Assembly (NCBI GenBank): GCA_046723645.1 | Contig: JBKOUY010000008.1 | Location: 1 to 64,000, forward strand | Length of the DNA stretch: 64,000 bases | Direction of reading: 5' to 3' | Origin: DASQUK01 sp046723645 | Lineage (GTDB): Bacteria > Actinomycetota > Acidimicrobiia > Acidimicrobiales > VFJN01 | In this document: one piece after another, positions 1 through 7,633 of the stretch | How the letters are laid out: every line of letters starts with the position of its first letter | Numbering within the stretch: the stretch's first letter is position 1 | The notes under the pieces: model-generated | Told to the model about the DNA's origin: nothing | The model's database searches: none | Seen by the model: the letters and a program-made list of their open reading frames with translations, nothing else | Translations under genes and position numbers: made by a program

Positions 1-100
1 CGTCGGCTTCGAGCACCGAGGGCCGGAACGACCGGAGGCGGTCGAAGTCGGCCCAGGGGCCCGAGCCGGTGAGGACCGCGCGGTGGCGAGTCCAAGACAT
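1..100 (-). CDS. Unknown protein, 5' end only (continues past left edge)
   Basis: Thirty-three codons are visible, beginning MSWTRHRAVLTG and open to base 1. The stretch is too short to name a family. The ATG at 98-100 lies ten bases after a TAGCGT hexamer (111-116, minus strand), close to the arrangement before many other genes in this window, which supports it as a real start. The next gene upstream on the same strand begins at 573, leaving a 173-base gap in which I see nothing else. Confidence 0.45.
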   Translation of the reverse strand, partial: MSWTRHRAVLTGSGPWADFDRLRSFRPSVLEAD

Positions 101-273
101 GGCGACGCTCACGCTACCCAGCGCGAGGGTCCGTGATCGCCCGGCCGCGGCCACCACGACGGGATCCCGGCATCGTTAGCGCCAGCCGCTGTGAGCGGTG
201 CGTCGGGCCCACGCAGTGGCTCCCTACGCTGAACCGGGGACACCCATTATCGGGCTTGTCGTGAGCAGCGTTG

Positions 274-573
274 TCAGTCACGGCGAGCGGCTGGCCCACA
301 TGGCCCGGCGGCTCGGAGGGGTGGCCACTGGCGTTGGAGGTAATCGACGACGGTCGTGATCGTCGTCGATGTGTGGCCGCGTTCCACGAGGTAGCGAGGC
401 ACGTCGAGCGTGGCGTGGCCCTCGTCGCTTGCAGCGAGGACGTCGGCGACGAGGTCTGCCACGGTGACACCGGGGAAGTCGGGGACCTCTCCGTCGAGCA
501 GTCGCGCTTCCCGCTTGCGCCGCTGCCGGGACAGATCATCGTCATCCATCCCAGGTTCGATTGCACTCGGCAT
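274..573 (-). CDS. Small hypothetical protein, 99 aa
   Basis: The protein is acidic then basic near the N terminus (DDDD followed by SRQRRKREARLL). A predicted helical middle (VTVADLVADVLAASDE) and a second helix (TTITTVVDYLQRQW) follow. The ATG at 571-573 is preceded by a strong GAGGAGG ribosome site. I do not recognise the family. It lies downstream of the 732-1352 gene on the same strand and could be part of the same transcription unit, although 158 bases separate them. The size and charge pattern would suit a small regulator or adaptor, but nothing proves that. Confidence 0.7.
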   Translation of the reverse strand: MPSAIEPGMDDDDLSRQRRKREARLLDGEVPDFPGVTVADLVADVLAASDEGHATLDVPRYLVERGHTSTTITTVVDYLQRQWPPLRAAGPCGPAARRD

Positions 574-731
574 GGTCGCCTCCTCGTGTCGGCTCAGAAG
601 AGGGCGACGTAGGACTCGAGCCAAGGGCCGAGCGACGAAGCGGCCTTCCAAGGGTTGGGCCCACCGTATCGAGGTGCTGCCCGGATGCTGTCGCTTGACG
701 GTCCGATCCGCCGACCCTCTCTGCCAGGGCC

Positions 732-1352
732 TCAGTGCCTGGGCAGGTGCCGTGGCGTCACCGGCGTCCCGCCGGATCGAAGGATGCGTGGGCGCATCGG
801 TTCGGGTGGTGGGACCGGCTCCGGTGGCGACTCCGGCTCGGGTGGCGGGCCCGGCTCGGGTGGCCACGATTCGGCCAGGAGCGACGATTGTCGTTCGGGC
901 GGCGTGGGCAGCCTTCGTCGGTTGTTGTCTGTCGTGTGGTGCTGGCCCTGGCGAAGGACCGAGAGCGCAACCCGGGCCCGTGGGGTCGCGGCACGGCGAG
1001 GCCCGGTTCTGGTGATCTCGCCCAGCACCGTTCTGACCCCCAGGTAGGCGATGGCTCGCTCCAGGAGCCGAACGCCGCGGCGGGTCGTCTCGTCGTTGGA
1101 CGGGTGGCGCGCTCGGGAGCGTCCGAGTCGCAAGGCGTGGGTCATGGTGTCGGGGTCGTGACCCGCCGTGCGGGCGAGCGCGAGCGCCTGGTCGGGCAGG
1201 TGGAGGCGGCGGCCGGTGCCAGCCAGCTCGAGGCTGCGCTGCCACACCCGCTGCGCGACCTCCAACCCCTCGCGGCGGGCAGAATGGGTCGACCTCGGAT
1301 CGGAACCGGCGCGGGAACAGCCGGGGACCGGCGTCGATCCGTCGGTCCTCAC
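732..1352 (-). CDS. Hypothetical protein, helical N-terminal part and proline-glutamate repeat tail, 206 aa
   Basis: I chose the GTG at 1350-1352 because it overlaps the stop of the upstream zinc-ribbon gene (GTGA overlap), the coupling seen repeatedly in this window. The central part reads as amphipathic helices (EVAQRVWQRSLELAG, ETTRRGVRLLERAIAYLG). The last 50 residues are a low-complexity run of PEP, PPEP and PPPEP motifs, which suggests an extended spacer or wall-spanning segment. There is no signal peptide or transmembrane helix. The family is not recognised. The repeat tail is matched by tandem-like GGCTCGGGTGGC units in the DNA, so its length may vary between strains. Confidence 0.55.
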   Translation of the reverse strand: MRTDGSTPVPGCSRAGSDPRSTHSARREGLEVAQRVWQRSLELAGTGRRLHLPDQALALARTAGHDPDTMTHALRLGRSRARHPSNDETTRRGVRLLERAIAYLGVRTVLGEITRTGPRRAATPRARVALSVLRQGQHHTTDNNRRRLPTPPERQSSLLAESWPPEPGPPPEPESPPEPVPPPEPMRPRILRSGGTPVTPRHLPRH

Positions 1353-1615
1353 GACGCGTCGCCGGTCCAGCGGCGAGGGGGTACTTCGTTCGGGTTTGCA
1401 TCCCGACCGAACAGCGCGGTTCGACAAGGCCGGCACACCCACCAGCCCGGCATAGCCGGCGCGTAGAGGGTGGGATCACCCTCGAACATCAAGCGGCACC
1501 GCCCGCACTGTCGAGGCGGTGGTTCAGCGGCGCCGGGCGCCTGCTGCGGGTCGGGCTCGACCAGAGCCTCTCCCGCGGGGTCACCCAGCGGGTGAAGCAA
1601 CGGGGTTCGATTCAC
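1349..1615 (-). CDS. Small zinc-ribbon protein, 88 aa
   Basis: Two CxxC pairs (QCGRC and VCRPC), about 19 residues apart, flank a WW pair and form a treble-clef or ribbon-like zinc site in the second half. The N-terminal half is proline-rich and probably disordered. The GTG at 1613-1615 has a GAGGAGG ribosome site five bases upstream. The stop codon overlaps the start of the next gene (1352), so the two are probably translated together. The family is unknown. A zinc knuckle of this size often mediates protein-protein or nucleic-acid contacts, but the role here is inference only. Confidence 0.6.
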   Translation of the reverse strand: MNRTPLLHPLGDPAGEALVEPDPQQAPGAAEPPPRQCGRCRLMFEGDPTLYAPAMPGWWVCRPCRTALFGRDANPNEVPPRRWTGDAS

Positions 1616-1974
1616 GACGCCTCCTCTGGGTGTCTGGTTGAACTCGGGGAGACGTCGGGCTCGTGCGGGGGAAGCGAGGTCCATCCACGCAAACGGGGCG
1701 ATCCCACCAAGTCGGGATTGTGAAGGTAGGCCGTGCGTGTCTGCGCACGGTTCCGCGGTAGGGCGCGCTTCGTGCCCGCCAATAGCGGAAGGCGCGGCCG
1801 ACGCCGACGCCGACGATGACGCCGAGCGGCCACGAGGATCTCCATGGTGAGTTCCGTTCTCTGCGGCTGGACACTCACCGTCGACGACAGCCAGCTCCAG
1901 CGCCTACCGAAAACGCTACACCCCGGAGCGCAAAACCTGCAATCTGTTTCTGGAATAGAGGTTATAGTGTCTTC
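1616..1974. other. Divergent intergenic region, 359 bases
   Basis: This gap separates the leftward zinc-ribbon operon from the rightward winged-helix gene. It contains a short GCCGAC repeat around 1797-1815 and a TATAGT hexamer at 1963-1968. Short open frames are present in it, but none has a ribosome site, a recognisable domain or a convincing start. Confidence 0.5.
1963..1968 (+). promoter_or_regulatory. Candidate -10 element of a leaderless promoter
   Basis: TATAGT lies six bases before the ATG at 1975 and no ribosome site is present. Transcription would begin at or next to the start codon. Confidence 0.55.
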
Positions 1975-2316
1975 ATGGGAAGTTGGAGCTTCCTCACGAA
2001 CCACGCCAGGGCGCTGCTGTGCATCGCCACCGACCCCGGAGCGCGCCTCCGCGACATCGCCACAAGCGTGGGAATCACCGAACGCAGAGCCCACGCCATC
2101 ATCACCGACCTCGTAGACGCCGGCTACGTGGTCAAAGACCGCAACGGTCGTCGCAACCAGTACCGGATCCAAACCGACCTGCCACTCCGGGACCCGATCA
2201 ACCGTCAACGCACCATCGGCGAGCTGCTCGACCTGCTCGTCGGCAGTGACGAACACCGCGACGGGATCAGTCCGAGCGATCAACGACGGCCGACCAAGGC
2301 CGCCACCCGGCGCTGA
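1975..2316 (+). CDS. Winged helix-turn-helix transcriptional regulator (MarR-like), 113 aa
   Basis: Residues 1-75 form a compact winged helix. A helix reading NHARALLCIATDPGARL is followed by the HTH (LRDIATSVGITERRAHAIITDLVDAGYV) and a basic wing (KDRNGRRNQYRI). This is the pattern of small single-domain regulators common in actinomycetes. I took the internal ATG at 1975 because homologous proteins begin MGSW-like and because a TATAGT hexamer lies six bases upstream. The C-terminal 35 residues look disordered and basic. The target is unknown. No effector domain is present, so it may act as a simple DNA-binding protein. Confidence 0.8.
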   Translation: MGSWSFLTNHARALLCIATDPGARLRDIATSVGITERRAHAIITDLVDAGYVVKDRNGRRNQYRIQTDLPLRDPINRQRTIGELLDLLVGSDEHRDGISPSDQRRPTKAATRR

Positions 2317-2429
2317 TCAACCCCACCGCCCCGCGACACTCGCGTCCTGAGCGCCGCGCCACCCGAGGGTGGGCTGCACCAGCCGTCCACTCGGGGCGCG
2401 ACCGTTGCTGAGCCGGTAATCCGACGTGC

Positions 2430-2633
2430 TCACCCGGTCTGGCTGTAGGACTCGAAGGTGTCGGGGTCCGGTCGCAGCAGCGTACGGTCGCCCTTGCCGC
2501 CAACCGCGAGACCGATCACGTCGTCGCTGCCATCGTCGTTCTCCACAAGGGCCCACACGACGACCGGGAACGTGCCCCGCGAGGTCTGCATCTTGGCGCC
2601 GTGCAGGGCAGGTGCGATCTGCATGATCTTCAT
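2430..2633 (-). CDS. Small hypothetical protein, 67 aa
   Basis: This short beta-rich sequence (TFPVVVWALVENDDGSDDVIGLAVGG) ends RPDPDTFESYSQTG. Base composition and the pattern of hydrophobic positions look coding. The ATG at 2631-2633 is seven bases after a TACCGT hexamer (minus strand, 2641-2646) and has no ribosome site, matching the leaderless arrangement used elsewhere here. I do not recognise a family. It may belong to a group of small actinobacterial proteins of unknown function. It lies just downstream of the NarL-type regulator on the same strand but has its own candidate promoter. Confidence 0.6.
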   Translation of the reverse strand: MKIMQIAPALHGAKMQTSRGTFPVVVWALVENDDGSDDVIGLAVGGKGDRTLLRPDPDTFESYSQTG

Positions 2634-2640
2634 GGACGTC

Positions 2641-2646
2641 ACGGTA
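2641..2646 (-). promoter_or_regulatory. Candidate -10 element of a leaderless promoter
   Basis: TACCGT (minus strand) lies seven bases before the ATG at 2633, with no Shine-Dalgarno sequence between them. Confidence 0.5.
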
Positions 2647-2732
2647 GACGTGGCCGCCGTCGCTGCACGCTGAACGTACGGCCCCCGCATGCGGTCCGAC
2701 GCAGACGCGAAACGGGCCCCCGACTGGGAGGA

Positions 2733-3395
2733 TCAGTGCCCGAGGCCCTCGCGCCGGGCAATGGCTAGCGCCGCCGCACGGTCGCTCACGCCGAGCTTGC
2801 GGTAGAGGTTGCGGGTGTGGGTACGAATGGTCTGCCAGGCGAGCTGCATCTCGTCGGCCGCCTGGTGTGGGCTGAATCCTTGGCCGAGCAGCGTGAGCAG
2901 TTCGGCCTCCCGCTGGGTGAGCCCGAGGTGGACGCCCGCCCATGCGCCAATGTCGATCTCCCGAGCCGCCAGCAGCGCCGCCTCGGTTGCGAGGCGCGGC
3001 GCGATCACGGTTTCCCCTGCGGCCAGTCGCTTGAGGGCATCGACCAGTTCCTGGGGGGCTACCGATTTGAGGATGTAGCCACGCACGCCCATCCGCAGCG
3101 CCTGGAGCAGCAGGCGCAGGTCGTCTGCGTGGGTGAACACGGCCACGGCGAACGGCGGCTCCTGGATCAGCACTGCCATCGCTGCTTCTATGCCGGCGGC
3201 TCGCCGCGCGAAGGCATCGATGAGCATCACGTCGGCGTCGTCCTCGGTGTCCGGCGCCATCACGATCTCAGGCTCGCCGTCGGCGGTGCCGACGACGATC
3301 ACGTCGTCGCTGTATGGCGCCAGCATCGAGCGCAGGCCCTCGATGATGATGGGGTCGTCGTTCGCCAGGACCACTCGCACGCGACTTTGGGGCAT
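2733..3395 (-). CDS. NarL/LuxR-type two-component response regulator, 220 aa
   Basis: The receiver domain spans residues 5-125. It has acidic residues in the ANDD segment near residue 13, a phospho-acceptor Asp at 60 (VMLID), Thr88 and the conserved Lys110 (GYILK). A LuxR-type HTH follows at about 155-215 (LTQREAELLTLLGQGFSPHQAADEMQL, then IRTHTRNLYRKLGV). This is the classic layout of a DNA-binding response regulator activated by a histidine kinase. No kinase gene is adjacent, so the partner is encoded elsewhere. It is divergent from a receiver-phosphatase gene at 3619, with 223 bases between, so the two may share signals or regulation. Confidence 0.93.
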   Translation of the reverse strand: MPQSRVRVVLANDDPIIIEGLRSMLAPYSDDVIVVGTADGEPEIVMAPDTEDDADVMLIDAFARRAAGIEAAMAVLIQEPPFAVAVFTHADDLRLLLQALRMGVRGYILKSVAPQELVDALKRLAAGETVIAPRLATEAALLAAREIDIGAWAGVHLGLTQREAELLTLLGQGFSPHQAADEMQLAWQTIRTHTRNLYRKLGVSDRAAALAIARREGLGH

Positions 3396-3618
3396 CGGCG
3401 CGTCTCCGTGAACGTGCGGAAGACGATCTGGTTCGGCAGCTCGCTACCCGGTGACGAGTCAGGTCATTCGGCGGCGTTCGGTTGGTCGCCGGTCGCGCCT
3501 ACCCCAAACGCGGTATGGGCATGCGCTCCGTGCCGTGTCACGATGCCGGCGGGCTGGGATGTGGGCCAGGCGTCGCGCCGGCCCGCATGCGTCCCGTGAT
3601 CGATGGGCCTACCCGCAT

Positions 3619-4785
3619 ATGACCGTCTCCGACCACGCGATTCCATGGCGTCTGCTGCTGGTGGACGACGACGAGGGCGACTCTCGCCTCGTGCGCGAGC
3701 TGTTGAGGCAAGGCCTGCCGGGGACCAGGATCGATCGGGTCACCACCCTGGCGGACGCCTGTCGGGAGGCGGTGGCGTCGGACTGCGTGCTGCTCGACAT
3801 CGGCCTGCCCGACGCCGACGGCACCGTGGGCGTCAGGCGCCTGACTCAGGAGGCGCCGGATACCGCCATTGTCGTGCTCACCGCCGCGGCCAGCGAGGAG
3901 CTCGGGGCAGCGGCGCTGAGCGCCGGCGCCCAGGACTACCTGATCAAGGGCCACGTCGACGAGCAGCTGCTGGCCCGGTCGGTGCGCTACGCGATTGAAC
4001 GGCACCGCGCCGCGCAGCTCAGCCGCGAACTCGTGCGGGCCGAGCGCCAACGGGTGGAGAACGCCCGGCTCGAGCGGGCCCTTACGCCCACCCCGGTCAT
4101 CCGCTCGACCGACATCAGCGTGGTGGTGCGGTACCAGGCCGGCCGCCGGGGAGCCCAGCTGGGCGGCGACTTCTACGACGCGATCGAGAACGACGACGGC
4201 GCCTGCGCCGTGCTCGTGGGCGACGTGGTGGGCCACGGTCCCGACGCCGCCGCCTTGGCGGCCCGCCTCCGCAGCGCCTGGCGGGCCCTGGCCCTCGCCG
4301 GCCTCGACCAGGTCGCCATCCTTGGCGTGCTGGACAGGTTCCTGGGCAGCGAGGGCGACCAGTTCACGTTCGCCAGCCTCGCCAGCCTCGTCGTCGACGG
4401 GGACCGGCGCGCGGGCACCCTGGTCCTCGCCGGTCACCCGCCTCCAGTCAGGCTCGGCTGCCCCAGCTGCCCCGTCGGGGCCGGCGGCCATGGGCCTCTG
4501 GTGGGCGTCATGCCCGCGCCTCGATGGGCGCCGGTCGAGGTGGGCCTGGGCCCCGGCGCCGAGCTGCTGCTCTACACGGACGGCATCGTCGAGGGCTGGG
4601 CCGACACCAACCACACGGAGCGGCTCGGTGTGGAGGTCCTCATCGAGGTGCTCGACCTGCTCCGAGCCCGGGGGCTGGCCGGGCCCGCACTCCTCGACGC
4701 CCTGATCGACGAGGTACAGCGCCGGAACGGCCGACCGCTCCGGGACGACGTCGCCCTGTGCCTCGTCGCCATACCCACCCGCTGA
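3619..4785 (+). CDS. Response regulator fused to PP2C/SpoIIE-type serine phosphatase, 388 aa
   Basis: The N-terminal receiver (about 10-128) has the acidic triad DDD at 16-18, Asp60 in LLDIGLPD, Thr88 and Lys110. A short coiled linker (LSRELVRAERQRVENARLERAL) leads to a SpoIIE/PP2C catalytic domain (about 165-388) with the metal-binding GGDFYD, GDVVGHGPDAA, GHPPP and YTDGIVE motifs. Such proteins usually dephosphorylate anti-sigma antagonist proteins when their receiver is phosphorylated, linking a sensor kinase to a general stress sigma pathway. I chose ATG 3619, which begins MTVSDH just before the receiver. Longer upstream starts would add an unstructured arginine-rich extension. Confidence 0.92.
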   Translation: MTVSDHAIPWRLLLVDDDEGDSRLVRELLRQGLPGTRIDRVTTLADACREAVASDCVLLDIGLPDADGTVGVRRLTQEAPDTAIVVLTAAASEELGAAALSAGAQDYLIKGHVDEQLLARSVRYAIERHRAAQLSRELVRAERQRVENARLERALTPTPVIRSTDISVVVRYQAGRRGAQLGGDFYDAIENDDGACAVLVGDVVGHGPDAAALAARLRSAWRALALAGLDQVAILGVLDRFLGSEGDQFTFASLASLVVDGDRRAGTLVLAGHPPPVRLGCPSCPVGAGGHGPLVGVMPAPRWAPVEVGLGPGAELLLYTDGIVEGWADTNHTERLGVEVLIEVLDLLRARGLAGPALLDALIDEVQRRNGRPLRDDVALCLVAIPTR

Positions 4786-5274
4786 GACAGCCGGTGTCAT
4801 CGTTCCCGGATCCGACCACGCTGACGTCTACAGCTCCGTAGCGACGCAACCCCTTCCATGGCTCCGGAGACCGACCACCGGGGCTACTGCACGATTCTGG
4901 TTTCGGGAGTTCTTCGACTCGACCGACTGCTCCGTCGGGCGGCTCCTACCGCTGATGGAATGAGCGACATCATCCAACAACAAGGACGGCGAGATCGGTA
5001 GTCGCAGCAGCTACGGCAACGACAGCCATCCGCCGAAGGGCTGAGCTGCGGACGGCACGAAGGCAACCGACCTTGGAGACATAGGCTCGCGTGGGGTGAG
5101 TTGGCGGCTTCCGCGACTAGGTGGGTCAACATGGACCGGCGCCGTTACGCGACGATCGCTAGCCGGCCGGGCGCGTGTCCGGTCTCAGGCCGGCGGGGGG
5201 TGGTGAGACCGACAGCATCTCCTCAGCGGGCGTCGCATCGTCCCACAGGGTGCCCATGCGAGCGGCCGGCAGTG
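4786..5274. other. Gene-poor stretch of 489 bases
   Basis: I see no credible gene, RNA or repeat here. Codon composition in all frames looks non-coding, with somewhat lower GC than the flanks in places. It lies on the 3' side of a leftward tRNA-Cys gene and could be the worn remains of an integrated element, but no integrase or attachment repeat can be seen. Confidence 0.4.
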
Positions 5275-5463
5275 TCAGTGACTGAGCCGGACGCCCAGGT
5301 CGTCGAGCCGGGCGGGCACCTGGTCGGGAAGGCCTTGGAGGATGCTGGCCAGGGCGAAGGCATCGCTGCGGCGGATAGTGAGGACCCGCCCGTTGTAGTC
5401 GCCGCGTTTCACCTCGATGGCGCGTAGGTAGTTGGGATGGGACCCTTGCACTAGACGGGCCAC
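5275..5463 (-). CDS. Small hypothetical protein, 62 aa
   Basis: The sequence from SHPNYLRAIEVKRGDYNGRV onward reads as a compact alpha/beta peptide ending in an amphipathic helix (DAFALASILQGLPDQV) and looks coding. The GTG at 5461-5463 lies five bases after TACTGT (minus strand, 5469-5474), which fits a leaderless start. A GTG four codons further in is an alternative. It lies just downstream of tRNA-Cys on the same strand. I do not recognise the family and cannot assign a function. Confidence 0.5.
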   Translation of the reverse strand: MARLVQGSHPNYLRAIEVKRGDYNGRVLTIRRSDAFALASILQGLPDQVPARLDDLGVRLSH

Positions 5464-5468
5464 GCAGG

Positions 5469-5474
5469 ACAGTA
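5469..5474 (-). promoter_or_regulatory. Candidate -10 element upstream of the 62-aa gene
   Basis: TACTGT lies five bases before the GTG at 5463. It sits between tRNA-Cys and the small gene, so it would give the latter its own transcript. Confidence 0.35.
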
Positions 5475-5500
5475 CTCGTCTGACCAAGGGCCTTCATCGG

Positions 5501-5572
5501 AGGCGGCGACCGGAATCGAACCGGTGTACAGGGCTTTGCAGGCCCTTGCCTAAACCACTCGGCCACGCCGCC
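5501..5572 (-). tRNA. tRNA-Cys (anticodon GCA)
   Basis: A full cloverleaf can be folded. The acceptor stem GGCGGCG pairs with CGCCGCC, the D stem is GCC/GGC, and the anticodon stem AGGGC/GCCCT encloses the loop CTGCAAA with anticodon GCA at 5537-5539. The T arm is ACCGG/CCGGT around TTCGATT. Discriminator base T (U73) is the known identity element for cysteine tRNA. CCA is not fully encoded (only CC follows), so the tail must be added after transcription. The gene is 72 bases long with a normal short variable loop. Confidence 0.95.
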
Positions 5573-5674
5573 GGAAGGGACAACCATAGCGGGCAGCCCA
5601 TTGGCGGCCCGCTCCTCACCACCGGGTCCTAGCGCCTCGAGCGCGCAGGCAAGCAGCACGACCACGCTTGCCCA

Positions 5675-5690
5675 TCAAACGTTCGCTTGA
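5675..5690. promoter_or_regulatory. Imperfect palindrome, probable TetR-family operator
   Basis: The 16-base sequence TCAAACGTTCGCTTGA has half-sites matching at six of eight positions. It sits 12 bases before the P450 start, and the P450 operon ends in a TetR gene, so autoregulation of the operon is the natural reading. Confidence 0.55.
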
Positions 5691-5702
5691 CACACTGCGA
5701 CC

Positions 5703-7004
5703 ATGACGGTCACCGAGCGCGCCAAGGCACCGCCGTTCGACATCGACATCCTCGATCCCCGGCTCTACGACGATCCGTGGGAGGCATACCGCTGGCTCCG
5801 GCACAACGCCCCCATCTGGTGGGACGAGCGCAACCGGCTCTACGTCATATCCCGCCATGCGGACGTCAGCCACATCAGTCGCCACCAGGAGCTGTACTCC
5901 GCGGCCCAGGGAGTCCGGCCCAAGGTCCTGGCGCCGATGTCCATCATCTCGATGGACGATCCCGAGCACACCCGCCAGCGCCGGCTGGTGAGCAGGGGCC
6001 TCACCCCCCGGACGGTGCGCCAGTTGTCGGATCACATCCGCGACCTGTCCAACCAGATCATCGGCGAGATCTCGGCCAGGGGAACCTGCGACTTCGTCGA
6101 GGACTTCGCCATCCACGTGCCGCTCATCGTGATCGCCGAGCTGATGGGCCTCGACCCCGACCAGCGCCGGCAGCTCTACCGCTGGAGCGATGCCATGATG
6201 GCTGGCGACGGGCACACCGACCCCCACGATCCCGTGCTGGCGCGCGCCGCCGAGGCTGGGGGCGAGTTCGCCGCCATGTGCGTCGAGCTCATCGACCAGC
6301 GACGGGCCGACCGCTCGACCGACGACATCATCGGCATCCTCACCCAGGCGTACGACGAGGGTGCGCTCGCCCGGCCGGGCGCGGACGATGCGGCCTCGGC
6401 CCACATCGACGGGAGCGACGGTACCGACGCCGTCGTCGACGACCGGATGACGGCCGACGAGCTGATCATGTTCCTCATCCTGCTCGTGGTTGCCGGCAAC
6501 GAGACCACCCGCAACGCCCTGGCCGGCGGGCTGGTGGCATTCACCCGCTTCCCGGAGCAACGGCACAAGCTGCTCGAGCGGCCCGAGCTGATCGATACGG
6601 CCGTCGAGGAGATCGTGCGCTACGTCAGCCCCGTGATCTCGTTCATGCGGACCGTGACCCAGGACCACACGTACCGGGGCGTGGACCTCGTTGCCGGCGA
6701 CCGCGTGTTCATGCTCTACCAGTCCGCCAACCGGGACGAGGACGTGTTCGACGCGCCGGACGACTTCCGGGTCGACCGGGATCCCAATCCACACCTGGCC
6801 TTCGGCATCGGCACCCACTACTGCCTCGGCGCCAACCTGGCGCGGGCCGAGATCAAGGTCGTGTTCGAGGAGCTGTTCCGGCGGCTGCGCGACATCCGGG
6901 CCGTCGACCCGGACACGCTCGAGCGGGGCGACTCCACCCTGGTGCTGGCCCTCAACCGGCTGCCGGCCGTCTTCACGCCCGAGACGCGAGGGCCCCGGCC
7001 GTGA
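5703..7004 (+). CDS. Cytochrome P450, 433 aa
   Basis: This is a bacterial class I P450 of normal length. The I-helix motif AGNETT spans residues 264-269. The ExxR motif lies in EEIVRYVSP near residue 302. The heme-binding loop FGIGTHYCLG carries the axial cysteine at 374. It would oxidise a hydrophobic substrate such as a sterol, fatty acid or xenobiotic, using electrons from a ferredoxin and reductase encoded elsewhere. An acidic insert of about 25 residues before the I helix (PGADDAASAHIDGSDGTD) is longer than usual. Its stop overlaps the start of a TetR gene, and a palindrome lies just upstream, suggesting substrate-induced expression. The exact CYP family cannot be fixed by eye. Confidence 0.95.
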   Translation: MTVTERAKAPPFDIDILDPRLYDDPWEAYRWLRHNAPIWWDERNRLYVISRHADVSHISRHQELYSAAQGVRPKVLAPMSIISMDDPEHTRQRRLVSRGLTPRTVRQLSDHIRDLSNQIIGEISARGTCDFVEDFAIHVPLIVIAELMGLDPDQRRQLYRWSDAMMAGDGHTDPHDPVLARAAEAGGEFAAMCVELIDQRRADRSTDDIIGILTQAYDEGALARPGADDAASAHIDGSDGTDAVVDDRMTADELIMFLILLVVAGNETTRNALAGGLVAFTRFPEQRHKLLERPELIDTAVEEIVRYVSPVISFMRTVTQDHTYRGVDLVAGDRVFMLYQSANRDEDVFDAPDDFRVDRDPNPHLAFGIGTHYCLGANLARAEIKVVFEELFRRLRDIRAVDPDTLERGDSTLVLALNRLPAVFTPETRGPRP

Positions 7005-7633
7005 CCCGACCCACCCCCGTCGGGGCCGATGCCGGGCCGCGCGGCCGGATCCTCGACACGGCACTGACGCTCATGAGCCAGCTCGGCTCCGCCGGCACGT
7101 CGATGCGCCGCCTCGCTTCCGCATGCGGCCTCAACGTCGCCACGATCTACCACTACTTCCCGTCCAAGGCCGACCTGCTGCGCGCCCTCATCGAGGAGCG
7201 GCGCTACGGCGAGCGCCTCGCCACCGAGGAGCCGGCGATCGACGCCGCGCTTCCGCCGGGCGAACGGGTGGCCGCGTTCCTCCGGTGGGTCGCCGAGCGG
7301 ACGCTGGACGAGGAGGTCGTGCTCCGGCTCCTGCTCGGGGAGGCGTTGCGGGGGGACGCCACGGCCCGCGACACCGCGGTCGGCCTGCTCACCGAGCTCG
7401 ACGTCGGCCTGGCGGCGTGGCTGGCCGAGGGGTTCCCGGAGCTCCGAGCCCGAGGGCTCGCGCCGGAGCTGGCAGCCCGGCTCGTGCGCCGGAGCCTGCT
7501 GGCACTGGTCACCGAGCACCTGGCTACGGGCTCCGCCGACGTGGACGCTCACGCCACCGAACTGGCGAGCGTGATGTTTGCCGACCCGGCGCACCGGCAC
7601 CCTCGCGCGAGGCGAGGGTCCACTAGTCGGTGA
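7001..7633 (+). CDS. TetR-family transcriptional regulator, 210 aa
   Basis: The N-terminal HTH (about residues 10-60) reads ILDTALTLMSQLGSAGTSMRRL followed by CGLNVATIYHYFPSKADLLRAL, a typical TetR signature. The rest is an all-helical ligand and dimer domain. The GTG start at 7001 overlaps the P450 stop (GTGA), so the two genes are co-translated. It most likely represses the P450 operon through the palindrome at 5675-5690. Its 3' end overlaps by 11 bases with the convergent winged-helix gene. Confidence 0.9.
   Translation: MTRPTPVGADAGPRGRILDTALTLMSQLGSAGTSMRRLASACGLNVATIYHYFPSKADLLRALIEERRYGERLATEEPAIDAALPPGERVAAFLRWVAERTLDEEVVLRLLLGEALRGDATARDTAVGLLTELDVGLAAWLAEGFPELRARGLAPELAARLVRRSLLALVTEHLATGSADVDAHATELASVMFADPAHRHPRARRGSTSR
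7609..7629. terminator. Hairpin at convergent gene ends
   Basis: ACCCTCGC and GCGAGGGT form an 8-bp stem around a five-base loop, inside the last codons of the TetR gene and over the stop of the convergent gene. It could stop transcription in both directions, but there is no T-tract. Confidence 0.4.

Noticed and set aside
274..1479. A 401-residue leftward open frame covering two small genes
   Set aside because: Its first 300 residues are Arg/Pro/Gly-rich antisense-like sequence. Only its last 99 residues, which have their own ribosome site at the ATG at 573, look coding.
1612..1874. Short leftward frames in the 1616-1974 gap, including one with a hydrophobic stretch
   Set aside because: No ribosome site, no convincing hexamer, Arg-rich composition and no recognisable domain.
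5687..7000. Arg/His/Pro-rich open frame overlapping the P450 gene in another frame
   Set aside because: It is a GC-rich shadow of the P450 gene; only its last part, the TetR protein from 7001, is real.
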